From Shewanella sp. MR-4 (GTDB lineage: Bacteria; Pseudomonadota; Gammaproteobacteria; Enterobacterales; Shewanellaceae), in contig NC_008321.1 of assembly GCF_000014685.1 (NCBI RefSeq), positions 3,655,001-3,719,000 on the forward strand: 64,000 nt of DNA. Reading direction: 5' to 3'. Positions 7,080 through 15,323 of the stretch are shown here, one piece after another. The notes beneath the pieces are model-generated. The model saw only the letters and a list, made by a program, of their open reading frames with translations, had not been told where the DNA came from and did not search any database. Position 1 is the stretch's first letter. Each line of letters starts with the position of its first letter. The translations under genes and the position numbers were made by a program.

Positions 7080-7832
7080 ATGATCAAACCAATCGCCTTG
7101 GCTGTCGCCTTAATCGTTGCACCATTTAGCACCTTTGCCGCCAACTATGTTGAAGGCACGCACTACACGCAAATCTCTGACAAAGCACCAAGCAGTGAGC
7201 CAAAACTGACCGAGTTTTTTTCCTTCTACTGCCATAACTGCTTCAATATGGAAACCAACTATCTGCCCGAAATCAAAGCGAATCTAAGCAAAGACATCGC
7301 ATTTGACACTAAGCATGTCGACTTTATGAACAGCGACATTGGCACCGAAGTGATGCGCTCACTGGCAGTTATTCATGAGTTAGATAATAAAGACGCCATC
7401 GCCCATGCCATGTTTGCCGCCATCCAAGGTGAAGCAGGCGCAAATGGCCACGACCACAGTGCGCCGGGCCATAAGCATGAACCGCAAATCAACAGCCGTG
7501 ACGACATTAAGCAAGTCTTTGCCAAGTTTGGTATCGATGCAGCCCAGTACGACAAACTTGCCGACAGCAAGACCACTGATGAGAAACTGGCCCTATGGCG
7601 TGCCCAGCAGAATCAATTTCGCGTTGAAAGCGTGCCAGCCTTTATCGTTAACGATAAATATGCGGTTAACTTAAGCAGTATCAGAACCTTAGATGAGCTG
7701 ATTGGTTTAATTAACTATCTGGCCGTTGAGAAAGATGCTCAGGCGCCTAAGAGTTCAGGCGGCAGCTTAAACTGGTTATTCTTAGCATTTGCCGCCGTTA
7801 TCGCCCTTGGCCGCCAAAAGCGTTTGAGCTAA
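7080..7832 (+). CDS. DsbA-like periplasmic thiol oxidoreductase with CHNC and probable GlyGly-CTERM tail
   Basis: The 250 residues comprise a signal peptide (1-20), a thioredoxin-fold DsbA domain with active-site pair C51-H-N-C54, and a cis-proline near residue 186 (ESVPAF). The usual DsbA pair is CPHC, so CHNC is a variant. A His-rich insertion at about residues 123-136 (GHDHSAPGHKHEPQ) could bind metal. The C terminus, SSGGSLNWLFLAFAAVIAL then RQKR, looks like a GlyGly-CTERM sorting segment cut by rhombosortase in Shewanella and Vibrio. This suggests surface or outer-membrane delivery. The start has GAGGG upstream. Confidence 0.87.
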   Translation: MIKPIALAVALIVAPFSTFAANYVEGTHYTQISDKAPSSEPKLTEFFSFYCHNCFNMETNYLPEIKANLSKDIAFDTKHVDFMNSDIGTEVMRSLAVIHELDNKDAIAHAMFAAIQGEAGANGHDHSAPGHKHEPQINSRDDIKQVFAKFGIDAAQYDKLADSKTTDEKLALWRAQQNQFRVESVPAFIVNDKYAVNLSSIRTLDELIGLINYLAVEKDAQAPKSSGGSLNWLFLAFAAVIALGRQKRLS

Positions 7833-7855
7833 GGCTCGGTTGACGAGCAGCCAAT

Positions 7856-7883
7856 AAAAAACCAGCAGAGATGCTGGTTTTTT
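7856..7883. terminator. terminator between convergent genes
   Basis: AAAAAACCAGCA pairs with TGCTGGTTTTTT over a 4-base loop. It serves the DsbA-like gene and, in reverse, the DUF4382 gene. Confidence 0.92.
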
Positions 7884-7910
7884 ATTATGTGTTGATTACC
7901 AGATTAACGA

Positions 7911-8918
7911 CTATGGGAAGTTACGCTCGGCAACCCCTTTCGCCGTAACAGTCACCCCAGTTTCTGCTGCGTGAATAAAGAAAGGCGCTTCCACATCATC
8001 GGCATTGTTACTCACATCAGGGTCATCATTTTGCGCTAAGCAGGTATAACCTAAGCTGTAATCCCCTGCGACCACAAAGCCAAATTCATAATCGTGGCCG
8101 ATGACTTGGCCGCTTGTATCGGTGACATCATTCACCCGAGCCGCCGCAATAGGCGCAATCTCAGTGGCTGTGTCGGCTTCGGTTCTGAAATCCTTCATCT
8201 GCTCCAGCGTGGTATTGGCAGGATACAAATAAACCGCTGGCGAGAATACCGAACCACCCGCAGCGACTTCACAGCCTTCCATCACAGTAGCGCCAACTGT
8301 GCCTTTAATCGCGCCCACTTCGGACTGATTAAATAATTGCACTGAAGTCGGTTTGAGCGTCCAGTAATCTTTGTTGCCATGGGGATCCTGTAAACCTTGG
8401 CTTAAATCAAACTCGGCAACAAAGCTGTTGACGCCCGCCGCGATGGTGAATTTCTTATTGAAAAACAATCGGCCCGTATCACTTTCTTCTGCGCCCACAC
8501 CACCGCATGAACCATTGCTGTTGGTCGTTAAGCCATAGAGAGTGTCATCGAAGGTTTGTACGTGGGAGCTTTCGCTATTCGCCACTGTGCTGTTCTTCAT
8601 ATACAGGCACATTTGGTATTCGCCCACGGGGATGGATTGCCCGCTCACCAACGTTTCTACCGCACTACCTTGAAACTCCAATAAGTCAACAAATTTAAGC
8701 TCACCATTTGGGGTGACATTGAACGAGTAGCTACCGGTGTCGTTCTTTAATACCACTTGTCTGAATGCAATCGTGACCGATTTTGCATCGGCAGGATTAT
8801 CGGATACGCCTAAGTTAAAGGTCGCCATTTGGGTGGCAGGTTCGTCCGAGTCAGAACCACCGCAACCAAACAGCAAACCTGTCAACGCTATCGCTAGAGC
8901 ACTTTTTTGAATATTCAT
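7911..8918 (-). CDS. DUF4382-domain lipoprotein
   Basis: This is a 335-residue lipoprotein. The signal ends in LLFGC with Cys19 as the lipidation site, followed by GGSDSDEP, so it is probably carried to the outer membrane. The region from about 32 to 190 (ATFNLGVSDNPADAKSVTIAF, VDLLEFQGS, IPVGEYQMCLYM) matches DUF4382, a beta-rich domain with no known reaction. The rest, with paired cysteines around residues 211 and 290, looks like a further beta-domain. GAAGGT lies upstream of the start. It forms a single-gene unit. Confidence 0.83.
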   Translation of the reverse strand: MNIQKSALAIALTGLLFGCGGSDSDEPATQMATFNLGVSDNPADAKSVTIAFRQVVLKNDTGSYSFNVTPNGELKFVDLLEFQGSAVETLVSGQSIPVGEYQMCLYMKNSTVANSESSHVQTFDDTLYGLTTNSNGSCGGVGAEESDTGRLFFNKKFTIAAGVNSFVAEFDLSQGLQDPHGNKDYWTLKPTSVQLFNQSEVGAIKGTVGATVMEGCEVAAGGSVFSPAVYLYPANTTLEQMKDFRTEADTATEIAPIAAARVNDVTDTSGQVIGHDYEFGFVVAGDYSLGYTCLAQNDDPDVSNNADDVEAPFFIHAAETGVTVTAKGVAERNFP

Positions 8919-9185
8919 AGGATACCTTCATTAGTCTTCCAAAAAATTCTCAACGTCGTCATACCTCACCCATGAGCACACTTCAGTAACGCCAAAGCAT
9001 GAAAACATCGGCTCAAACGAGCTAGGTTGACGTGTAGAGATAAGTCTAGGGCTGAGTGTGCAGCTTGTCGATGAACGTACGCTGAACGCTTAAAATCCGT
9101 TCAACCGAGGAATATTAAGAAGAAGGTGTTGGGCTAGATGCTAAAGCAGGCCAAATTCTGAAGCGTAACTGACCATAATCGTTTG

Positions 9186-9713
9186 TTATTGCCTAATAAA
9201 TTCAATAATGTGAGTTGCAGCCAAAACCAAGTGAACCACTAAAAAGCCAATAAATGCATCGGCGCAAATTTGATGGTAACCACGCCATGTCATCGCGAGC
9301 GGAGTGCCTTGATAGAAAAACCACACCGCGCCCGTGACGCCCGTAGCGACCAGCAGCAACATGCCAATACCTTCAACCGTGCTGAACAAACCTTTGCCAC
9401 CGGCGACCGGCAATTTTCCCTTAAACAGTCCTTTGATATCCTGCGTGAGTTGCCCCCAATCCCCCACCAGCCAAGCAAAGTATTGATGCCATTTTCCTTG
9501 CAGACTGTTACGCAATAAAAATAGTATCCCTAATGCAGCAGCAATTAATCCAAGGTAAACATGCAGGTAATCCCAGAGACTGGCATTGGCGCGCAGGCTT
9601 CTACCGATAAAAATCCACGGGCTGGTACAGACGAGTAGCCCCACGGATAGCACAATCCACAGGTGCAAACGTGCCAACACAAAATCGAATATCTGGGTTA
9701 CTTTTGCCGACAT
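9186..9713 (-). CDS. cytochrome b561-type membrane protein
   Basis: This integral membrane protein has about four transmembrane helices (LWIVLSVGLLVCTSPWIFI, YLHVYLGLIAAALGILFLL, GIGMLLLVATGVTGAVWFFY, ADAFIGFLVVHLVLAATHI). Histidines inside or at the ends of the helices (RLHLW, YLHVY, GYHQI, VHLVL, ATHI) could ligate b-type haem, as in the Ni-hydrogenase/cytochrome b561 family. It probably shuttles electrons to or from the quinone pool. I start at the ATG 9713, which has AAGGTG upstream, not at the GTG 9725. It lies downstream of hemG on the same strand, so it may be co-expressed. Confidence 0.75.
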   Translation of the reverse strand: MSAKVTQIFDFVLARLHLWIVLSVGLLVCTSPWIFIGRSLRANASLWDYLHVYLGLIAAALGILFLLRNSLQGKWHQYFAWLVGDWGQLTQDIKGLFKGKLPVAGGKGLFSTVEGIGMLLLVATGVTGAVWFFYQGTPLAMTWRGYHQICADAFIGFLVVHLVLAATHIIEFIRQ

Positions 9714-9755
9714 AGTGGGTTTCACCTTAATAGCAAAGCTTCACGGCTGGCTCGC

Positions 9756-10277
9756 TCAGGCTTGATGGATCTGTAGGCCGAATTCATCCACTTTTTGCCA
9801 ATCAGTGTATTCCACATTGGTGACAGGGTCCGTTGGGCCTTTAGTTAACCACATGATAAAACGGATAATATTTCTATCGAATGCATTATAACCTTGGTAA
9901 TTCAGATTACCGCCAAACACTTGCAACAACGTTGGGCGCCAAGTGGTTTTGCTTAAAAACGCCTGCATGTAGGGATTGGTTTCTGGGGTGTTTTTCTCTG
10001 GTTTACGAGCGACTAGACTCACAGAGAAAAACCCGCTCACCTTTTGCGAGAGGATCTTTTGATGCTTTTGGATAAATTCGTATAACGCAGGATTATGTTT
10101 TCCGTGGCGAATACTAGCGCCAATAATGATCTTATCGAAGGATTCCATCGCCGGAACAGCCTTAATATCCGCAATCACCACAGAATTACCCAACTCCTTG
10201 AGTTGCTGCGCCAATTGATTGGTAATTTTGCGAGTTTGACCATGAACACTAGAGAAGATGATCAGAATTTTTTTCAC
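9756..10277 (-). CDS. hemG: menaquinone-dependent protoporphyrinogen oxidase HemG
   Basis: This flavodoxin-like enzyme of 173 residues oxidises protoporphyrinogen IX to protoporphyrin IX in haem synthesis and passes electrons to the quinone pool. The FMN phosphate loop is SSVHGQTRKI near residue 9. The long insert typical of HemG (YMQAFLSKTTWRPTLLQVFG and NIIRFIMWLTKGPTDP) is present, which separates it from plain flavodoxins. The length matches the E. coli enzyme. The start is GTG at 10277 with GAGG upstream. The next gene on the strand is the b561-type protein, a possible haem user. Confidence 0.9.
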   Translation of the reverse strand: MKKILIIFSSVHGQTRKITNQLAQQLKELGNSVVIADIKAVPAMESFDKIIIGASIRHGKHNPALYEFIQKHQKILSQKVSGFFSVSLVARKPEKNTPETNPYMQAFLSKTTWRPTLLQVFGGNLNYQGYNAFDRNIIRFIMWLTKGPTDPVTNVEYTDWQKVDEFGLQIHQA

Positions 10278-10721
10278 TTAAGCCTCGATTATCTCAACAA
10301 AAATAAGAAAAAGCGGCCAGAAGAAAAACAAAGAACGGCGGCTTTATGTTGACCTAAACAAACGAATTAACTCAGCTCCTATGACTCATTCAACCACTGC
10401 GATAATCAAACACCCGAAGAGTCGCTTCTTTGATGCACGAGTCAAATAGAGGCTGTTTAGGTTTACCACGCAAAAAGCAAACTGCCTATTACGATATTGC
10501 ATACTAGGTGATTTAGTCACCTATTTACATGAAATAGATCACGGGCTTAGCGCCAAATGCACGCTGGATATACGGTAATTCTAGCTTGCTCACAAAAATA
10601 AATATCTGCGACCTTGGGAGCAAAATGTTACAAAATCAGCAATTGGTGCCATTTCTTATCGCTAGCGAATAACAGGTAAAAGCATTAGCATTTGTTGACT
10701 TATCGCCTGAGTATCCACCCC
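10278..10721. other. divergent intergenic region with a 7-5-7 inverted repeat
   Basis: 444 bp between hemG and an MFS gene. The most distinct signal is TAGGTGA-N5-TCACCTA at 10505-10523, an operator-like palindrome. No gene is seen. Confidence 0.55.
10505..10523. promoter_or_regulatory. candidate operator palindrome
   Basis: TAGGTGA TTTAG TCACCTA is a perfect 7-bp inverted repeat with a 5-bp spacer. It lies about 200 bp before the MFS gene start and 230 bp before hemG. The binding protein is unknown. Confidence 0.5.
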
Positions 10722-11927
10722 ATGAAAACACCCCAAACCGCCAATCCCAAAGCACTACTGCTGTGGATGACGTTTGTTATGTCGCTCGTCTTTGCCGTCT
10801 GGCAAGCCCTGTTAAATAACTTTGTGATAGAAAAAGCCCAATTCACTGGCGCCGAAATCGGTATGCTGCAAAGCCTAAGGGAAATCCCCGGCTTCTTGGC
10901 CTTTACCGCCATTTTTGTGTTGCTGTTAGTCCGCGAGCAAGCCTTTGCTTTGCTGTCATTAGCCTTGTTATGCATAGGTGTAGCAATTACTGGCTTTTTC
11001 CCGCAGGTACTGGGTTTATATCTCACCACAGTCTTGATGTCGGTTGGATTCCATTATTTTGAAACCATTAACCAATCCCTCACACTACAATGGGTCGATA
11101 AACAAGACACTGCAGCATTTATGGGCAAAGCGCTGGCATGGCGCTCGGCGGCGGCCTTAGTCGGCTATGGCAGTATTTGGATAATAATGACCTGGCTAAA
11201 ACTAGATTACTGGCATATGTATTTGATTATTGGTGTATTAGGTTTACTGATGACGATCAGTATGAGCCTGTACTACCCACAGTTTGAAACCCATGAAGTA
11301 CAGCATAAAAAAATCATCCTACGTAAACGCTACTGGCTGTATTACCTGTTAACCTTCTTCTCTGGCGCCCGTCGGCAGATTTTTATGGTATTCGCTGGCT
11401 TTATGATGGTCGAGAAATTCGGCTACAGTGTCAGTGAAATCACCGCCCTTTTCCTAATCAACTATGTGGTAAACCTATTATTTGCTCCTGCAATTGGCCG
11501 CTTTATCGGCCGTATTGGCGAACGAAATGCCCTCACGGTGGAATACATTGGACTGTTTTTCGTATTTGTCAGTTATGCGCTTGTCGAGCAACCCCATATG
11601 GCCGCCGCCCTCTATGTAATTGACCATTTGCTGTTTGCGATGGCGATTGCCATGAAAACCTACTTTCAAAAGATTGCCGATAGCAAAGATATTGCGGCCA
11701 CCATGTCGGTCAGTTTTACCATTAACCATATCGCGGCTGTGATTATCCCTGTGCTCTTGGGCTTACTGTGGCTGAGCGATCCCGCCCTTGTCTTCTACAT
11801 TGGCGCCGGATTTGCGGTCTGTTCCTTAATATTAGCCCTCAATGTACCGCGCCATCCGTCACCCGGGAATGAAACCAATTGGGCTTGGTCTGCTAAATCC
11901 ATAGAAAAACCGAGTCTCGACAGTTAA
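10722..11927 (+). CDS. major facilitator superfamily transporter
   Basis: A 401-residue membrane protein with about 11-12 hydrophobic helices and short loops, fitting an MFS carrier. The first half holds LQSLREIPGFLAF and the second holds RFIGRIGERNALTVEYIG, a degenerate MFS loop motif. The substrate cannot be read from the sequence. I use the ATG at 10722 (MKTPQTANPK); a TTG 30 bases upstream is less likely, though no strong ribosome site precedes either. The 139-bp gap to the following gene makes co-transcription possible but unproven. Confidence 0.82.
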   Translation: MKTPQTANPKALLLWMTFVMSLVFAVWQALLNNFVIEKAQFTGAEIGMLQSLREIPGFLAFTAIFVLLLVREQAFALLSLALLCIGVAITGFFPQVLGLYLTTVLMSVGFHYFETINQSLTLQWVDKQDTAAFMGKALAWRSAAALVGYGSIWIIMTWLKLDYWHMYLIIGVLGLLMTISMSLYYPQFETHEVQHKKIILRKRYWLYYLLTFFSGARRQIFMVFAGFMMVEKFGYSVSEITALFLINYVVNLLFAPAIGRFIGRIGERNALTVEYIGLFFVFVSYALVEQPHMAAALYVIDHLLFAMAIAMKTYFQKIADSKDIAATMSVSFTINHIAAVIIPVLLGLLWLSDPALVFYIGAGFAVCSLILALNVPRHPSPGNETNWAWSAKSIEKPSLDS

Positions 11928-12066
11928 AAAGTGCCCGCAGCGTAATAAAAGCAATCCAGCGCAGAGACTTAAGGATTGCAATCGACTAAGCTGGAAGCAT
12001 TTCGCGAAGGTGGGCTTGCCTCACCTGCGGTGCTAACAACACAACTAGGTGAGACAGGATTAAGGC

Positions 12067-12906
12067 ATGAAAGATTCAGATATTTTAATGCTTGCGGATG
12101 AAGCGGCTCCCGCTGCCGAGGTCTCTGCCCGTAAAAAGGCTCTGGTACTGGGTCGCCAACTCGGTCTCGCCAGTGAGCAGGAATATCGTCCCGCCAATGC
12201 CTCGATTGCCGAACGTGCCCAGTACAGAGAGCGTAAACTCGCCAGCCAATATCAGGCCAATGTCGAAACCATTTTCGCCCTCGCCTTGAGCTACACCCCA
12301 TCGGATGTTACCGGGGTCGATCTGGACCCCGACTGGAGCCATCAATTTTTTTTGATGGCGGAGCAAATCCACAACCGCAAAATGCAGGATCTGTGGGCGC
12401 GCATCCTCTCCAGTGAAATCGTCAATCCGGGTAACTTTAGCCTGCGTACCTTAGCACTGCTCAAGCAATTAACTCACAGAGAAGCGCAAATCCTCGAAAA
12501 GGCTCTCGGTATGGCGGCCAAGGTGAATAATGAGCAGCGCTTAAAGCTGATCAGCGGCTATCGGCTTACGGGCGGACTCGGCCAATATTTTCGTAAGAAC
12601 TCTAGCGTGACTCTCGGCTTATCCCAATTTGGTCTGCCCTACTCCAGCATTCTCACCTTAGTCGATGCGGGGATCTTGCACAGCAGTGAGTTTGAAACCG
12701 GTTTACTCAACAGTAAAACCCCCATTCAACTCACCATGCCTGGCATTCAAATGAAGCTCACTCCCAAAAGTGGTAACTTACTGTTTAGCTACTATCGATT
12801 AACCCCGATTGGCGATGAGCTGGCGCAGCTTGTGTTACCCAAACAGGACCAAGAATACCTCAAGGCACTTCAAGCCCTGTTTGCCAAGGATTTCAAAATT
12901 GAGTAA
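12067..12906 (+). CDS. TIGR03899/DUF2806-like cytoplasmic protein
   Basis: This protein has 279 residues and no signal peptide or membrane segment. The middle part, HNRKMQDLWARILSSEIVNP then GNFSLRTLALLKQLT, matches the family I know as TIGR03899, related to DUF2806, found in Shewanella and Vibrio. The C-terminal half (YRLTGGLGQYF, YRLTPIGDELAQLVLP) looks like a winged-helix-like readout domain. Its function is not known. It converges on cysC with only 21 bases between the stop codons and no visible terminator. Confidence 0.65.
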   Translation: MKDSDILMLADEAAPAAEVSARKKALVLGRQLGLASEQEYRPANASIAERAQYRERKLASQYQANVETIFALALSYTPSDVTGVDLDPDWSHQFFLMAEQIHNRKMQDLWARILSSEIVNPGNFSLRTLALLKQLTHREAQILEKALGMAAKVNNEQRLKLISGYRLTGGLGQYFRKNSSVTLGLSQFGLPYSSILTLVDAGILHSSEFETGLLNSKTPIQLTMPGIQMKLTPKSGNLLFSYYRLTPIGDELAQLVLPKQDQEYLKALQALFAKDFKIE

Positions 12907-12927
12907 TAAGATTGAAGTTTCTAAAGA

Positions 12928-13545
12928 CTAAGCCGAGGCAGTTAACCGACTGGGATTGATAACCTCGATCGCAGTCAAATAATCAATCAAGGCTCGCACC
13001 TGCGAGGCTAAATCCCCTTTACTGGTATCAATCGTTAATTCCGCCGAGAGTGGCGCCTCGTAGGGTGATGAAATCCCCGTAAAGTTGCTGATCTCGCCGC
13101 GGCGAGCCTTAACATACAAGCCCTTAGGATCACGCTGTTCACATATGCTGAGTGGCGTCGACACATGCACTTCAATAAACTGCCCTGTCGGGAAACGCGC
13201 ACGTATGCTATCGCGCTCCTCACGGGTCGGCGAAATAAAGGCCGATAACACCACCAAGCCCGCATCCACCATGAGTTTTGCTACTTCGCCCACGCGGCGT
13301 AAGTTTTCATCCCTATCGGCAACGCTAAAGCCCAGATCCTTACATAAACCGTGGCGAACATTGTCACCATCGAGCAGATAAGTGTGAAAGCCCGCCTCAA
13401 ACAGTGCACGCTCAAGCGCCCCTGCCAAAGTCGACTTACCCGCACCAGACAGCCCTGTAAACCAGAGTAATACCGGATTTTGTCCCTTAAGTTTGGCTCT
13501 GGCCGCTTGGTCAACGCTATGTTGGTGCCACACAATATTGCTCAT
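12928..13545 (-). CDS. cysC: adenylylsulfate kinase CysC
   Basis: CysC phosphorylates adenosine 5'-phosphosulfate to PAPS, the second step of sulfate activation. The 205-residue protein has the P-loop GLSGAGKST at about residue 33, the substrate loop DGDNVRHGL, and FISPTREERDSIRARF. The later CEQRDPKGLYVKARRGEI and FTGISSPYEAP are diagnostic of APS kinases. The ATG at 13545 is preceded by GAGGAG, so a GTG six bases upstream is not needed. It is the last gene of the minus-strand unit cobA-cysD-cysN-SLC13-cysC. Confidence 0.96.
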   Translation of the reverse strand: MSNIVWHQHSVDQAARAKLKGQNPVLLWFTGLSGAGKSTLAGALERALFEAGFHTYLLDGDNVRHGLCKDLGFSVADRDENLRRVGEVAKLMVDAGLVVLSAFISPTREERDSIRARFPTGQFIEVHVSTPLSICEQRDPKGLYVKARRGEISNFTGISSPYEAPLSAELTIDTSKGDLASQVRALIDYLTAIEVINPSRLTASA

Positions 13546-13595
13546 AAACACTCCTCAAACCTTAGGTTGAGTAACAACCTAAGATAAAAAAATCA

Positions 13596-15320
13596 TTAAA
13601 ACGGAAAGATAACTGGCACCATAAAAATCACGATTAGCGAATACAGCAGGGATAAGGGTAGCCCTAAGCGCACAAAGTCACTGAAACGATAGTTCCCCGC
13701 ATTAAACACCATCAAGTTGGTTTGATAACCATAGGGCGAAATAAAACTGGCGCTGGCACCAAACACCACGGCCATGATAAACGGCCGAGGATCGACGCCA
13801 TAATTCAGCGCTACCGCATAGGCAATCGGAAAGGCTAAGGCCGCTGCGGCATTATTGGTCACGAGTTCTGTCAGCAGCAGTGTGACTAAATAAACGCCCA
13901 CAAAGGCACCAAATACCCCGTAGCCATTGATGGCACCAAGCAATCCCTGGGCTAAACCATCGGCAAGACCTGTGCTCATCATCAGGTTTGCCAGTCCCAA
14001 AGCACTGCCCACAATCACGACTAACTCGAGCGGAAAGCGGCGCTTAAGTTCAGATAAGGTCACGGCGCCAATGGCAAAATAGCTGAGTAATAACAGCACC
14101 AGTCCTTTGGCTAAGGGTAAAATCCCCGCCAGACTCAGGCCAATCGTCAACACAAATCCGGCTAACACGATACGACTACGCTTAGTGTCTAACCGCACAT
14201 TCAAATCGAGTCCGCTCACCGCCGCAAATTCGGTACCGAGTTTTGGATTAGCACTAAACCCATCCCCCGGCGTCAACAGCAACACATCACCCGGCTGTAA
14301 TACGATATCGCCCAAGCCGCCCTTTAGCGGATGGTGGCCACGGCGAATCGCCATCACCGCCGCATCAAACTGCTCGCGAAAGCGGGATTCTTTTAAGGTG
14401 CTGCCCACCAGACTCGACGAAGGCGCTAACACAGCTTCGACCAGATTTTGCCCCTTGGCTTGATGTTTTCCAAACCAATCGAGACCATCGAATTGATGTA
14501 ACAATTCCACCGACTCCACAGCGCCACTGAAACGCAGCACATCGTCCGCCTGTAGCACTAACTGGGGCGGGACAGGGCAAATACAAATGCCGCTTCGCTC
14601 AAGCTCAACTAAATAGAGTTTTTTCAGGGCTCTTAATTTGTTATCCACCACGCTGCGACCGACTAAAGACGAGCCTTTGGCCACGTGAGCTTCTAGCAGA
14701 TAGGGCAACGCTTCCTCAGTCGATTCATCCCGCCTGTCGGGCAAGGTATTGGCCAGCACAATCAGCAGCACTATGCCTAAGAGCACAATCAGCATGGCCA
14801 CTGGGGTGAACTCAAAGAATCCCAGCGCTGGCAAGCCAGCGTTTTCGACAAACGAGTTGACAATGAGGTTTGTGGAAGTGCCAATTAAGGTCAGCGTACC
14901 GCCCAAAATCGCCGCATAGTTGAGCGGCAGTAACAACTTAGCCGGAGCGTGAGCCTGATTACGGCGCACCACTCCAATCAAAGATGCGACGACCGCGGTG
15001 TTATTGGTAAAAGAGGACAGCAGCGCCGTTGAAAATCCCAGTTTTGCCATCGTCACCGCAAGCGAGCTGTTACCAATCACTTGGCTTAACTTGCCCAGCA
15101 GTGAGGTTTTCTCCAGCGCCGTCGCCGCCAGTACCAATAACACCAGTGTGACTAAACCTGTGTTGGTAAAGCTAGTGAGCGCCGTGTCGAGTGATACCAT
15201 TCCTAGGAGGTAACAGAGTAAAAAAGCAAATAAAAACAACACAGCGGGATTAATGCGGCCGGCGATTAAGCCAGCCACTAATCCAAACAACACAATAGCT
15301 AATAGCCACAAGTCACTCAC
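13596..15320 (-). CDS. SLC13-family carrier with two TrkA-C domains, probable sulfate transporter
   Basis: This membrane carrier of 574 residues has two sets of transmembrane helices flanking a cytoplasmic middle. That middle carries two RCK/TrkA-C-like domains (around residues 205-290 and 300-380). The SLC13/DASS signatures are SSFTNNTAVVASLIGVV with GTSTNLIVNS in the first half, and VTNNAAAALAFP with GYQTNLMVFNAG in the second. Related proteins with TrkA-C inserts carry sulfate in algae and cyanobacteria. Its place between cysN and cysC supports sulfate as substrate; this is inference. The start is GTG at 15320 with GGAG upstream, three bases after the cysN stop. Confidence 0.85.
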   Translation of the reverse strand: MSDLWLLAIVLFGLVAGLIAGRINPAVLFLFAFLLCYLLGMVSLDTALTSFTNTGLVTLVLLVLAATALEKTSLLGKLSQVIGNSSLAVTMAKLGFSTALLSSFTNNTAVVASLIGVVRRNQAHAPAKLLLPLNYAAILGGTLTLIGTSTNLIVNSFVENAGLPALGFFEFTPVAMLIVLLGIVLLIVLANTLPDRRDESTEEALPYLLEAHVAKGSSLVGRSVVDNKLRALKKLYLVELERSGICICPVPPQLVLQADDVLRFSGAVESVELLHQFDGLDWFGKHQAKGQNLVEAVLAPSSSLVGSTLKESRFREQFDAAVMAIRRGHHPLKGGLGDIVLQPGDVLLLTPGDGFSANPKLGTEFAAVSGLDLNVRLDTKRSRIVLAGFVLTIGLSLAGILPLAKGLVLLLLSYFAIGAVTLSELKRRFPLELVVIVGSALGLANLMMSTGLADGLAQGLLGAINGYGVFGAFVGVYLVTLLLTELVTNNAAAALAFPIAYAVALNYGVDPRPFIMAVVFGASASFISPYGYQTNLMVFNAGNYRFSDFVRLGLPLSLLYSLIVIFMVPVIFPF

Positions 15321-15323
15321 GTA

